Made by a program: the position numbers and the translations under genes. A DNA stretch of 64,000 nt from Phoenix dactylifera (lineage: Eukaryota; Streptophyta; Magnoliopsida; Arecales; Arecaceae). The stretch covers positions 21,731,674 through 21,795,673 of the forward strand of contig NC_052400.1 in the NCBI RefSeq assembly GCF_009389715.1, given 5' to 3'. The stretch's first letter is position 1. Each line of letters begins with the position of its first letter. Shown one piece after another: positions 36,565 through 46,900 of the stretch. Below the pieces are notes generated by a model. The model made no database searches. It was not told where the DNA came from and was given only the letters and a program-made list of their open reading frames with translations.

Positions 36565-37122
36565 TGTTGTGGGAATAAAGAGTCTCGAACTTAATCCCAC
36601 ATCGGCTAGGTAGCGGAAAGGTCTGTGCCTTAAATGGAGGGAGACACTCTTTCCCTTGCGAGGCGCCTTTTGTGGGGCAAAACCGTCTCGGGGCGGAAGA
36701 GACTATGAAACCCCTCCCTAGAGCGGATAATACCTCGCGAGGGACGCAGCCGTTCTTCTGCCTACATCCGATTGGGACTGAGATCTGAGGTCGGGGGATA
36801 CCCTCGACCTCATCAATGGTGCTTTCGTTGAGAGCCCTTGACCCCGACACAGACCTTTCCGCTAGGGAGGCTGTGTTGTGGGAATAAAGGGTCTCGAACT
36901 TAGTCCCACATCGGCTAAGTAGCGAAAAGGTCTATGCCTTAATGGAGGGGGAAACTCTTTCCCTTGCGAGGCGCCTTTTGTGGGGCAAAACCGTCTCGGA
37001 GCGGAAGAGACTATGAAACCCTCCCCAGAGCGGACAATATCTCGCGAGGAACGCAGCTGTTCTTCTGCCTACATCCGGTTGGGACTGAGATCTGAGGTCG
37101 GGGGATACCCTCGACCTCATCA
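36565..37122 (+). mobile_element. TRIM (terminal-repeat retrotransposon in miniature), complete, 558 bp
   Basis: Two direct LTRs, 36565-36815 (251 bp) and 36874-37122 (249 bp), both starting TGTTGTGGGAATAAAG and ending GACCTCATCA, flank a 58-bp interior. The interior starts ATGGTGCTTTCGTTGAGAGC, the position and style of a primer site, and ends with purine-rich GCTAGGGAGGCTG, a plausible polypurine tract. A perfect 5-bp target-site duplication GGTGG flanks it (36560-36564 and 37123-37127). It has no coding capacity, as expected for TRIMs, which are moved by other elements. The LTRs differ at roughly 6% of positions, mostly transitions, which suggests an age of a few million years. Confidence 0.92.
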
Positions 37123-37127
37123 GGTGG

Positions 37128-37716
37128 ATGATCTGAATTTTGCAGATTATGGATCTGGACATGATAAAACACTTATTCGCTTCAATTTTAATGGATGGAT
37201 GATCTATAAATTTTTATAATATTTTGCATGTCTTGTAATTAGCTCGAATGATTATTGAAGAGCAAAGAAATAACAGATAATTATCAAAAGTCTTACACCA
37301 TCGAAACCATATCGTTAGGTACATGTTGAGATGTGATGCTTGGAAACAGTTGCATCATCTATGGACCTGATTTTTGTTCCTGGCATTAGCAACATTTAGA
37401 AAGAGAGGCTATTCTAAGATATCTAGAGTGGCAAATTTAAAGGATATGGTACAACTTTACTTGGAGATGCGGATGATAGTTAGGATGGTTGCTGTGATGG
37501 TATCTGTCGCGGGGAAGGAGTTACAAAGCTGCAACTGCATAGTAGGTTTCGTAGAGCAATGTTTTGTACTGACCCTTGATAAGATGCCATAGATGGGAAC
37601 TACATCACAAAAAAAAAGAGAGTTAAATCACATAGATATTTGACAATAACTGGATATGAATTTCTTCAGCCATCATATAGCACCAATAAAACCAAGTGTC
37701 ATGCATTCAAAAGGAG
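37128..37716. other. Intergenic DNA, no gene seen
   Basis: AT-rich. One 72-codon frame at 37374-37592 has no family signature. Confidence 0.4.
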
Positions 37717-38500
37717 GTTAAGTGCCTGTGTTTCTTAAGTCTTGACAAAATTGAGACTAGGCATGCTCCATTAAGACTGGACTTGCTGCCTGTCGCGAAT
37801 CATCACCACATACAGCTAAAAATTAGTTGTTTTCAGTGGCATTATAGACTGTAGGTATTCCAAATTGATAAAAATAAAACAAAGGGCTATCGGTGTTTCA
37901 ACTGAAAGATATAACAGAATACCATCAAGACATCATTGATGAGTCGTTAAATACTTGCTGAATCCAAGAAAGCCAACGATGCTTACTGGATTAAACAGAA
38001 CCATGGGAGGATCAAATCGTTCACTGACAGTTCTTTCTTCAGGTCAATTAATAATTGTTGTAAAAAAATCCTTAAATTTTCTGAGCTAGATGTACAGCAG
38101 AACAAAAAACAGAACTAGACCCATGACTTTCTCCTCTGTTAAGTGCCTGCATTTCTTGACCACAATGGGATTTTGCTTCTGATGCGAATCACCCATGGAG
38201 TTAATATTGAGTTGTTTTCAATGGCATTGCAGGTATTCCAGATTGATCAGAATAAATTTGTAATGAACAGAGGGCCATTGGTTTTCCAATTGAAAGAAAT
38301 AGATAGCAAAATGACATTGAGACACTGCAAGGGAATAGTTCAATACTTCCTGGAATCAAGAGAAGTAATGATGCTTACTGGATTAAACAGGGAAGATCAA
38401 ACCGTTCACTTGACCACTTTTATATTCAGGTCAACAACAACAGATGTTTACAGCAATCCGTGAATTTCCCAAGCTAGTAGTATAACAGACAAACAGAATA
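37717..38500. repeat. Diverged tandem duplication, period about 421 bp
   Basis: Units 37717-38115 and 38138-38500 share GTTAAGTGCCTG at the start, TTGTTTTCA[G/A]TGGCATT, GGTATTCCA.ATTGAT.A.AATAAA, GATGCTTACTGGATTAAACAG, GATCAAA.CGTTCACT, TTCAGGTCAA and a closing ACAGA.CAAA.AACAGAA. They lie about 420 bases apart. They are old copies with indels; no protein or known repeat family is evident. Confidence 0.75.
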
Positions 38501-40204
38501 TTTGGGGTTGAAAGCCAGCAAACAGAACAGTTACAGTGCAATGCTCGGAGAATCTGTGAATAATAGAACAATAATTTGCAAGTTACAGTTTCTAATAAGC
38601 AATAATGCTTATTAGAATAATTTTGCAATAATGCTTAGTTTTTTTTAACATCTATGCTAGACCATGCCGCATTAAACCCATTCAGAATAAGATTGTAAAA
38701 CATTAAAATGAAAATCTAAAACATTTACCACTATGACAAGTCACCATAGTTCCGAATGAATTAAAATTCAATCAAGACTTACGAGTAATTCTAAAAACGG
38801 ACCAGAAGGGTTGGTGCTTCATCAGGTTATACAAGTTAACGCCCCTGCCAGAGCATGTGATTATGCACTGCTAAACTGCTGATTTTCGGCATTCTTTTAA
38901 ACGCGGTCTACAGATGCTGGAAAAAGCGAATCAGTTGAAAATGTGATTTGTGAAATCTCGACTTATACTACCACAACATTTATAAAAAAATATAAAATTA
39001 TAAGGAAATCATATCAAATCAGAATTTTTTTTATGATTTTCTCATTTCCTCTCATGCGCTATCCCCTCTTCTCAATTATAAACAAACTCCGTGGACAGAA
39101 ATTTCCAGGTACAATTAAATGCGACTAAAATTGCTATATATGCATTAATTGCTGGTCTAGTAAGGGACTCTAGGTTTTCTTGCTTCTAGAATAGTTGTTT
39201 GTGCATAATTTTAGATACTCATTGTAATCACAGAAACTTCTCAGATTAATTTATTGCCGAGAATTTTCCAATTACTTAATGCTGCCCTGTTACCTCTTCC
39301 ATTCCAGTATCATTCAAATGGGTTGGTGCAATTCACATGGGTTTTCCAATTAGATGTGCCATGCCAATGCCATGGTGGCTGAGGAACTGTTAGATAAACG
39401 AGCGGCACGTAGTAGCATCGTTTTCCCATGCTAATGATTAATAAAACAATGTAGAAATGCTAGTGAGCTTTGGGTTAGGGTTTCACTCTCCACACCCCAC
39501 CCTAAATCTGTCAATCAACAGAACATCATGTGACTTTTCTTCTTCTTTTTTTTTGGGGTACAAAGAACATCATGTGATTTACATAACATGAAAGAAGTGA
39601 GAAATCTCCGACTATATACGTGAGCATTCTTTCTATCCGAACAATTCAGCCAATCACGGATTCACGTATTCATATCTCTGATTATCAAAACCTTTTTTCC
39701 CTATAATCTCGGATTTGTTCGCATCACAAGATTACGTTTCTGTTCTTCTTTTCAAGATGAGGCTTCAAAATGAAGAATATTACGTAGAACATTTATCCAC
39801 GAAAGAAAAGAAGAAATACCAGACTATTGCAATTAATGCATCTCCGGTTCGCATGAAGCATCAGCAGCCCTCGGATTATCATTTCGTTCTTCTCATCCTC
39901 TTTCATCCGGCTGGCCATTTTCTCCTCAGATTTGCCCCTCTCTCCCTCTAGTTTTCCTAATCACCGTCGATATCCGGGTCTAAAATAAGGAAAAGAAACG
40001 CGAAAAATAAGCTTAAACTCAGTAATGCCATTCAGATCACCAAAGAAACCGCAAATAAAATGGATATCATCAATTCAACACAACAAGAACATCTGCATTC
40101 CAGGAGCAATTCAAGAATTCAAGAATGGATCGCCAAGATCCACGGCATATAGTCATCGAAGAAAACCTAGACGACATACGAGCGAAGAAAGGGAAAGATC
40201 ATAC
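38501..40204. other. Intergenic DNA, possibly intron of a minus-strand transcript
   Basis: No recognised coding exon on either strand. It lies downstream (minus sense) of the leader at 40205-40445. Confidence 0.35.
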
Positions 40205-40445
40205 CTCGTTCGATCTCCAACGAAGGATTCAGAGAGGGGGAGCTAGGAAATGCAAATGCGGCGATGGCAGAAGAAAGAGAGAACGAAAAGCTGCATCGAT
40301 TTGCTAAGAGATCCCTGGGTTTTCTTTTCTCTCCGCAGGGTTCGGAGACAAGGAATATTTGTACAGCAAAAACTCTGGCTCTTTTTCTGCTCTTCCTCGA
40401 ATAGGTTGAGAGAAGGCGGTGGGAGGGAAAAGCCTTTCGCTCTCG
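40205..40445 (-). other. Minus-strand 5' leader exon of an unidentified transcript
   Basis: On the minus strand this is a CT-rich leader typical of plants (TTCGTTCTCTCTTTCTTCTGCC and similar) ending GAACGAG|GTATGATC, a good splice donor (intron begins at 40204). A TATA box lies about 30 bases upstream. No coding exons were found further along the minus strand down to 34.7 kb, so the transcript may be non-coding or the gene decayed. The start of transcription is approximate. Confidence 0.45.
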
Positions 40446-40471
40446 TCCTCCGCGGTGATTTACAGCAAGTT

Positions 40472-40483
40472 TTTTTATAAACA
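40472..40483 (-). promoter_or_regulatory. TATA box for the minus-strand leader
   Basis: GTTTATAAAAAA on the minus strand, correctly spaced from the CT-rich leader at 40205-40445. Confidence 0.5.
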
Positions 40484-40606
40484 TAGCCGGTTTTGACGGT
40501 GGAAGACGGGCTGTTGCCGGACCAAGGATGGTACGGCCCAACTTCTGGAAGTCATTTAACAAATTAACATTATTACCAAAATGCCCCGGCAAATGAACGG
40601 CATGAT

Positions 40607-40901
40607 GTACGGATCAGATGGTCAGCAATGAAAGCCTCTGCTTGCAATAATACACGACGCAGAACTTGACGGTGGTACTTACTAGCAAACGGTACTTTCA
40701 CAAAACCGATACGTTTCGTGGCACGTGTCGTCGGATGGGGTTCTGTATATGGCGTACGGGATCAGATGGTCAGCAATCAAAGCCTCCGCTTACAACGATA
40801 CACGATACAGAACTTGACGGTGGTGCTCACCAGCAAACGGTACTTTCACTAAACCGATACGTTTCGTGCCACGTGTCGTCTGATGGGGTAATGTAGATGG
40901 C
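40607..40901. repeat. Tandem duplication (period about 147 bp) carrying G-box/ABRE motifs
   Basis: Two adjacent copies starting GTACG(G)GATCAGATGGTCAGCAA (40607 and 40754), with a third start (GTACGG) at 40902. Each copy contains GATACGTTTCGTG.CACGTGTCGTC, that is a CACGTG G-box overlapping ACGTGTC, an ABRE-type core. The array lies about 120-430 bases upstream of the minus-strand TATA box, so it could be a duplicated promoter module. The copies are roughly 85-90% identical by eye. Confidence 0.8.
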
Positions 40902-41127
40902 GTACGGACGGTGCGTTCTCTGTGATTTTGCGTCAAGGTGGCTACAGTCCTTCCGACGGAGGGAGGGGAAACCTTGTTGTCGCCAGGATTCCTCTGAGAT
41001 TCTAGATTCCCGTTGCGGGTTAAGAGCGTGAGAGCCGCTGCGATGGAATCTGGATGCAGGTCCCGTTTTGGCGGCCTAGGTTGGTCGTAAACGTAATATA
41101 GAAATTAGACACTGTTTGCTTGTCTGG

Positions 41128-41480
41128 TTTTTTTTTTTTTTTTCCTACTATTCCATAAGACTCATACTAAATGAGTACAGACATAATTAAAAAAATAGTA
41201 CACCTCAAAAAGCACTAGGCATTCTTGTCTCACTCATCCATAGATATCCTCCTAAATAATTGACAATAAAAGACGTCATCCAATTAGCAACATCATTACT
41301 TCTATAAAAAAAATGTGCCTCATCTGTATGGTCAACCCAGCACAAATCATGATCCGCATATCTTACAATAATGGATGGTGATCATTAATCTCTTCTAAAG
41401 TTTGCAGTATTTATCCAACAAATGCCGCAGAGACGTCCTCTAAAAGGACAGTATTTACATGCCATCTGTTTCATTAACAA
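41128..41480 (-). mobile_element. LINE 3' fragment (RNase H end) with poly-A tail, minus strand
   Basis: Minus-strand translation includes HTDEAHFFYRSNDVANWMTSF, the degenerate C-terminal end of a plant LINE RNase H domain (compare Y-R-E-A-N-x-x-A-D-W-L-A). A run of 16 A (41143-41128 on the minus strand) follows, as at a LINE 3' end. It is 5'-truncated and broken by stops. The left border on the element side is approximate. Confidence 0.55.
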
Positions 41481-42754
41481 TTTTTTTTTTTTTCCTTTCC
41501 TTCTTTTCGCAGGGGCGGCCGGGTGGGTTCGCATTTATTAAATCCAGTGTTGGAAGAGCATGCTGACATTTATAAGTACGTTGTCTTTGACGACAGAAAA
41601 ATATTATATATCGTCATGTGCTTTCGGACGGAAGATGAGCATACTTTGGATTAGAAGACTCCAAAATGGATATAAATCCGCCGTACGGGCAGAGAATCAC
41701 TTCCTATTTTCAATCAAGATGAAGTATTCCATCATGTAACCAGCATAGCTTAAGAATCTTCCATTGTGAACCAATGGATAAGGAGAAACTATAAAACAAA
41801 GGTTGATTTATTATAAAAGTTAAAATTTAGAAGTGGTAGCTAAGTAACCAAAAAATATTAGTCTAATGTATATGGATGAATCCAACCAGGGGGAAGCCGT
41901 CCTCGTCAATCTAGCTGTTTATTTTTGCGTGGGGTAAACATGAGTTGTGCCATGGTATCTTAGAAAAATCTCTCAAGAATGTTACTCGTTATCATGCACC
42001 ATTCACATAGATTTGTTATCTGGCACGTTTCATGATATGAATGCAAAGGGAACAACATGAGTATAACACGCCATCATAGCGATCTAAGTTATACTTTTGA
42101 GTTACTGAAATATTTCTGTAAACAAATTGGTTTTATTGTTCTCACTAGCTAGACATAAAAATTAAAACCATAGGAAGGCAATGATTTGCTCAAAATGCTT
42201 CAAAGGCTATAGTTGAGGTATGTGTAATGGAATTCAGCTAGGTAGGAAGAATATTGATTCGAAGTGATTTCAAATTCATTACCAATAAAAAGAAAGAGCC
42301 TTCTTATAATACGTTTAAGGTATTATGAAAAATTAAAGTTAAAGCTTTTTGGACGTTGTTCTTTTTCTTAGTTATGCAACATATCTTTTCTTTTTTTTGA
42401 TTAAAAAATATATTTTATACTACTGGAAACATTGCTTGAATCTGGGTCTATGGTACCGACCTCAAAAATTTAATCAATTATACTACTCGTTAGAGTTTAA
42501 TTAACACACATATGGAATATAAAAGCCTTGAGACCAGCTTCATGCCTCTCGCCTCAAGACTTCACCTTTTATTCTGAAATTTATTCTAGAGGCTTCTTGA
42601 TAGCAACCTTTGTGAAGCCGCGAATTTGGGATTTGTTTAATTTTTTTAATGCAACTATGTTTGTGTTTTTTTTTCACTCAATGGTTTCTAAGCGCGACGC
42701 TAACTGAATATATTGTTTTTTGTTTCAAATTGGGCCACTGCGCTACCAACAATT
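41481..42754. other. Intergenic DNA, no gene seen
   Basis: AT-rich. The segment 42200-42350 encodes a short stretch (GRILIRSDFKFITN) faintly like an RNase H core, too weak to call. Confidence 0.35.
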
Positions 42755-43107
42755 CAGAAAATAAGTCCTCCGAAACGAGGCCTCCTCGATTATCTTAGAG
42801 GGTGACTCTGCCACCGTCGTTAGTTGGATCCAAAGGAACCCGAATGGAGGAGGGGTACACTTCTTATTTCAAGATATTTGGGACATGGTGCGTAATACAG
42901 TAGCCTTTCAGATTAAACATATATACCAAGAGGCCAACGGGGCAGTGGATTGGATGGCAGTGTATGTGGCGAGCCACTTGAAGACACCTTATGAGCAGAA
43001 GAAGAGAAATTGCCTGGGGCACTGTGTGACTTATTGTTTGTTGATTTTACTGGGTGTATTTGTTCTCGTAGTATATGAAATATCCGTTTTTAGCAACAAA
43101 AAAAAAA
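42755..43107 (+). mobile_element. LINE 3' fragment with RNase H domain and short poly-A tail
   Basis: Translation gives EGDSATVVSWIQRNPNGGG, then FQDIWDMVRNTVAF, then HIYQEANGAVDWMAVYVASH, the second half of a plant LINE RNase H domain in the right order and mostly open. It ends TTTTTAGCAAC followed by about 10 A at 43098-43107. It is truncated on the 5' side, like the similar copies at 24.1 kb and 41.1 kb. Confidence 0.72.
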
Positions 43108-43730
43108 TCGAGGCCTCCTCTCAATTCCCAAAACACTCTTCTTATTTTTTAAAAAAAGAAAAAATATTGTCTTAGCCTAGTCCGACCTTAAAAAAATCGA
43201 ATAGGGTGAGGCTTCGTCCAAATACCTTCGGGCCTGGTCCGAGTTTGGTTGACTCGAGGGCTACTGCATTGACATCCTATTGTGTGTTCGCCACCTTCTT
43301 CTACCACCAATTTCGTACTGATACTTGGTACATGTGGTGTGCCGGTATTTAGTATGCCAAATTTTTTTTATATTATACTATATCGATATTATATTAGTAT
43401 GATACTGGTATAAGTTTGAGTACGATTCCAAGCCTTTCGAACCACTCAATAACACACTGCCAGCGACCGCCCGGAGAAACTCCTCCACCCCTGCTGCCAT
43501 TCCCAATACCGTGCGTTGCTGAACTCCTCTTCTCCACCACAGCGCTCCCTGCTTCTCTTGCGTTCGAGCTTGCGAAAGAAGTTAATGGTAGGCGTACGCG
43601 AATCCGATTTTATTTGTATGCGATTCACCCGCGATAGCGTTCGCAGGGGTGCCCATCATTACGTAATTGAACGCCGAAACTAGTGCGTTCATACCAGCTC
43701 GCTAGCCAGACCGGCTCAAAGTCAGCCCCA
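43108..43730. other. Intergenic DNA upstream of the UTR transporter gene
   Basis: No gene recognised; AT-rich to about 43440, then more GC-rich promoter-like DNA. Confidence 0.4.
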
Positions 43731-43779
43731 CAGGTGCCACGTCGAGAGAACCAATAAGGACCCAAGTTCCACCAGTTTG

Positions 43780-43798
43780 CCAATCAGTTTTTGCCACG
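43780..43798 (+). promoter_or_regulatory. ER stress response element (ERSE), perfect CCAAT-N9-CCACG
   Basis: CCAAT (43780-43784), nine bases, then CCACG (43794-43798). This is the exact ERSE consensus recognised by NF-Y plus bZIP factors in the unfolded protein response. It sits 174 bases before the start codon of the UDP-sugar transporter. A second ACGT element, CCACGTCG (43737-43744, reverse CGACGTGG, close to a UPR bZIP site), and another CCAAT (43751-43755) lie just upstream. Arabidopsis UTR1 and UTR3 are known ER-stress-induced genes, so the site fits its gene. Confidence 0.75.
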
Positions 43799-43971
43799 TA
43801 TGAAATTGACGTTTCTCCAACTTCCCGTCCACCGCGTAAATGTACCCTCCGCCACCGCCCTTGCCCTTCCTCGAGTGCTCCTCTCGCACAATCCCGCACT
43901 GCTCCCTTTCTCCCCTGCCCCATCCTCAGATATCGCTCCGCGGAGAAATCCCGCGGCCAGATCCCGGGAAA

Positions 43972-46900
43972 ATGGAAGCCTACGGCGGCGGCGGCGTTGG
44001 GCGCGTCTTGCTGCTGGCCTTCTGCATCGCTGGCATCTGGTCCGCTTACATAACCCAAGGCGTCCTCCAGGAAACCGTGTATGTTTTCCTTCGGATTTCC
44101 GAGTCTTTTTTTTTTTTTGCTTAATTTTCTTCCGACTTCTTCTTGAATTTCAAAACATACAAACACACACACACACACACAAGGAGCTTGGAATTGAGAG
44201 TCCAGGTAGGGTTTCTAATGGGATGTAGTCCTTGCGATCAGATCCACCAAGCGATTCGGACCGGATGGGAAGCGGTTCGAGCACCTGTCCTTCCTAAATC
44301 TCGCCCAAAATGTTGTTTGTTTGATCTGGTCATTCATAAGTAAGCGATTTGAAAGCTGAATGATTATATAGATTGGCGATGTGTTGAAGGATTTATTCGT
44401 TGGTACTGTTCTGTTCTTGTCCAATGGATCAGTGATAAAGCTATGGTCGAGAAGCTCGGCAGGGGGCGCTCCATGGTGGAGCTATTGGAGTGCGAGCATC
44501 ACCAACACCATTGGTCCTGCGATGGGGATTGAAGCATTAAAATACATTAGCTATCCGGCCCAGGTATCTTTAGATTTTTTTTCCCTGCCTCCTTGATTTC
44601 AAATTTCAGTATTATCTTTTAAACTGCGACGATGCCAGCATGCTTGCAACTTTTGAATGGGGTTTTGGTTTGTAGGTGTAATACCGAGAAACTGACAATT
44701 AACAAATTGATTGATTCGTAGCTTCCCAAGTTGGTCATATTCTGCATGATACTGTTTAACACTCCAGGTTTAGATTAAAGGAAAAAAAATCATATGCTTT
44801 CATTTCCATACTAAGTCTCAGCCATAGTTGGTGAGCTGAATTGCAATCAATGGTTGTTATTTAGATATTTGCACATGGATCCTGGAACTGTTTTCAGCTA
44901 CCATAAGTGGTCGCAGAAGTTAATGACATACAATGCTTTCTGTTTATTACTTATCATAGCTCTGTTTTCAAAGACCGATCCTTACATCTCCTGGTTGGAC
45001 CATGCAATGGTGTTTGTCTTTGGCATAATGTATAATTCCTTATTTTGGCAATCAGCAATTCCTGTGTCTTTTCGATCTACTTTGCGTAGCATCACAACCT
45101 TTTTATTTATCACATTTTGGGAGCTCATAGAGCTAATGTGATAGCCAAGCATTTGGCTATCCTACACTTCTTTGACTAAGCAACAATGCATGTTCTGGTT
45201 TCTTTGCATGTGTTGCAGCAGTTTGTTGTGATGGTTAAGCAATTGTTTTGGGGATATCTACTACATATCAAAATGTTGCTATTCTTTTTCTTCAGTGAGA
45301 GAGCTGCAATTTTGCCATGTTATCTTCTTATTTGGCATGTTTATTTGGTATCTTATACTCATATTTTTTGATGGCTTTGCCACCAGTAAGCTTGAGAAGC
45401 ATAATCCTATAATTGAATACTTTCTTCTGTAAGGGCGTACAATGTTAGCATGGGACGAATGAGCAGAAAAAAAGGCAGTTAGATTTTCATTTTTAGGAAC
45501 ATGCAGCATATAGCCATGAGTTTGTTTGTCGCAATTTGTTGGGAATAGCATATATGACTGATTTTATTACATAATTTGACTATGCAAACAAACCACTTTG
45601 TTGGGAAATTTGCATGTGAATTTTGCTGGCTAATACCTATGAGCAAAATGAAAATGAAGGTGGTCCTAATGTTGTTTACTTCATGTGTAAACAGGTTCTT
45701 GCAAAATCCTCAAAGATGATTCCTGGTGAGTTAACTCTCCTATTTTTCCCTGACTATGTGCAATCATGCATCTACACAGTTAGGAAAAGAATCATGCTTG
45801 TACCAGGTGTAACATTTTGAATTTGACTCGCAGTTCTCCAATACTTGTATATGCTAAGGGATAATCCTACATAATATGCATGGTTACACTAAATATTGTC
45901 CAATGATAAATAAACCAGGAAATGATGATATTTACAGGGAAATGTGACTAAATTGTTAGTCATTGAATTACATGAAAATGCGATCTGCATAATGAGTAGG
46001 GATTGCTGTCCAAACTTTGCATGCAGGGGCACACCTAATAGCTCAATCAAGACATTTTCCAACTCCAATCTACAGCGTCATATAAACATGCCATTTAACC
46101 TATATAGAAGTTTTAATTTCACATGTTGATTTGATAGAATTTTAGATGCAAGGCTTTTTAAGGAAAAAAGTAAGGCAGTAGCAAAGATGGATGGTTCACT
46201 ATGTCATACTAGTGTTTTCCCTTTGATTCAATTTCTTAGATGGCATATTTAATTGAAAAATAGAAGAGGTGAATTGATTGCTTCTGTACAAGGTATGGGA
46301 AGATTTTGCTTTATCCGGAAACCTCTTTTGGGAGATATTGCTTTGATTGAGTACATCATGCATGTAACTAATTATAATTTCACAAGAACAGCCACACACA
46401 CACACACAACTATATACATTTTCTAAAGTATTTAAGGTGTGAAATTGGGGGTAACCTCTTCCTCTCATCCTAGATCTTTAAAAAAAGCAAGACAGTTCTC
46501 TCCCCTCCCCCGTTACACACACAAACACACCCACTCATTTATATTTCAGCTAGTTTGTTATGCGAGGATATCATGATTAAAGGTGAAATCAATCTACAAA
46601 TTCAACCAAAATCACCTAATGTAAAGATGTGAAGTAATGTTGGCGATTGCCTTGTTTAGTCAAGTACATATTATAGGTTTCATTTATCTATTGTGTACAA
46701 GTAGGTCATTAACTTGTCAGTGTCACTGTCTGATGTACATTATAATTCTTGATATAAAGAGATGTGTGAAGGCGATTTTGAGCTGACAACCCTATAATAG
46801 ACTTAGATCATTTTAGTGGCTAACTCCCTATTTATTGTTCAACAATCATATATAATCATTTTATAACTTCATTGTCCCTGTTCTTCACCCTTATATCCAT

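Noticed and set aside
36595-36603. TCTCGAACTT in the TRIM, like a SINE B box
   Set aside because: The direct LTRs, TG...CA ends and 5-bp target-site duplication identify a TRIM instead.
37374-40246. Plus-strand short frames between the TRIM and 40.2 kb, considered as exons
   Set aside because: None shows a conserved domain or consistent splice phases.
42200-42350. Weak RNase H-like words (GRILIRSDFKFITN)
   Set aside because: Too short and lacks the surrounding catalytic pattern; not called as a LINE.
44854-45141. A 95-codon hydrophobic frame in intron 3 of the UTR transporter
   Set aside because: No homology recognised, and the flanking exons splice past it in phase.
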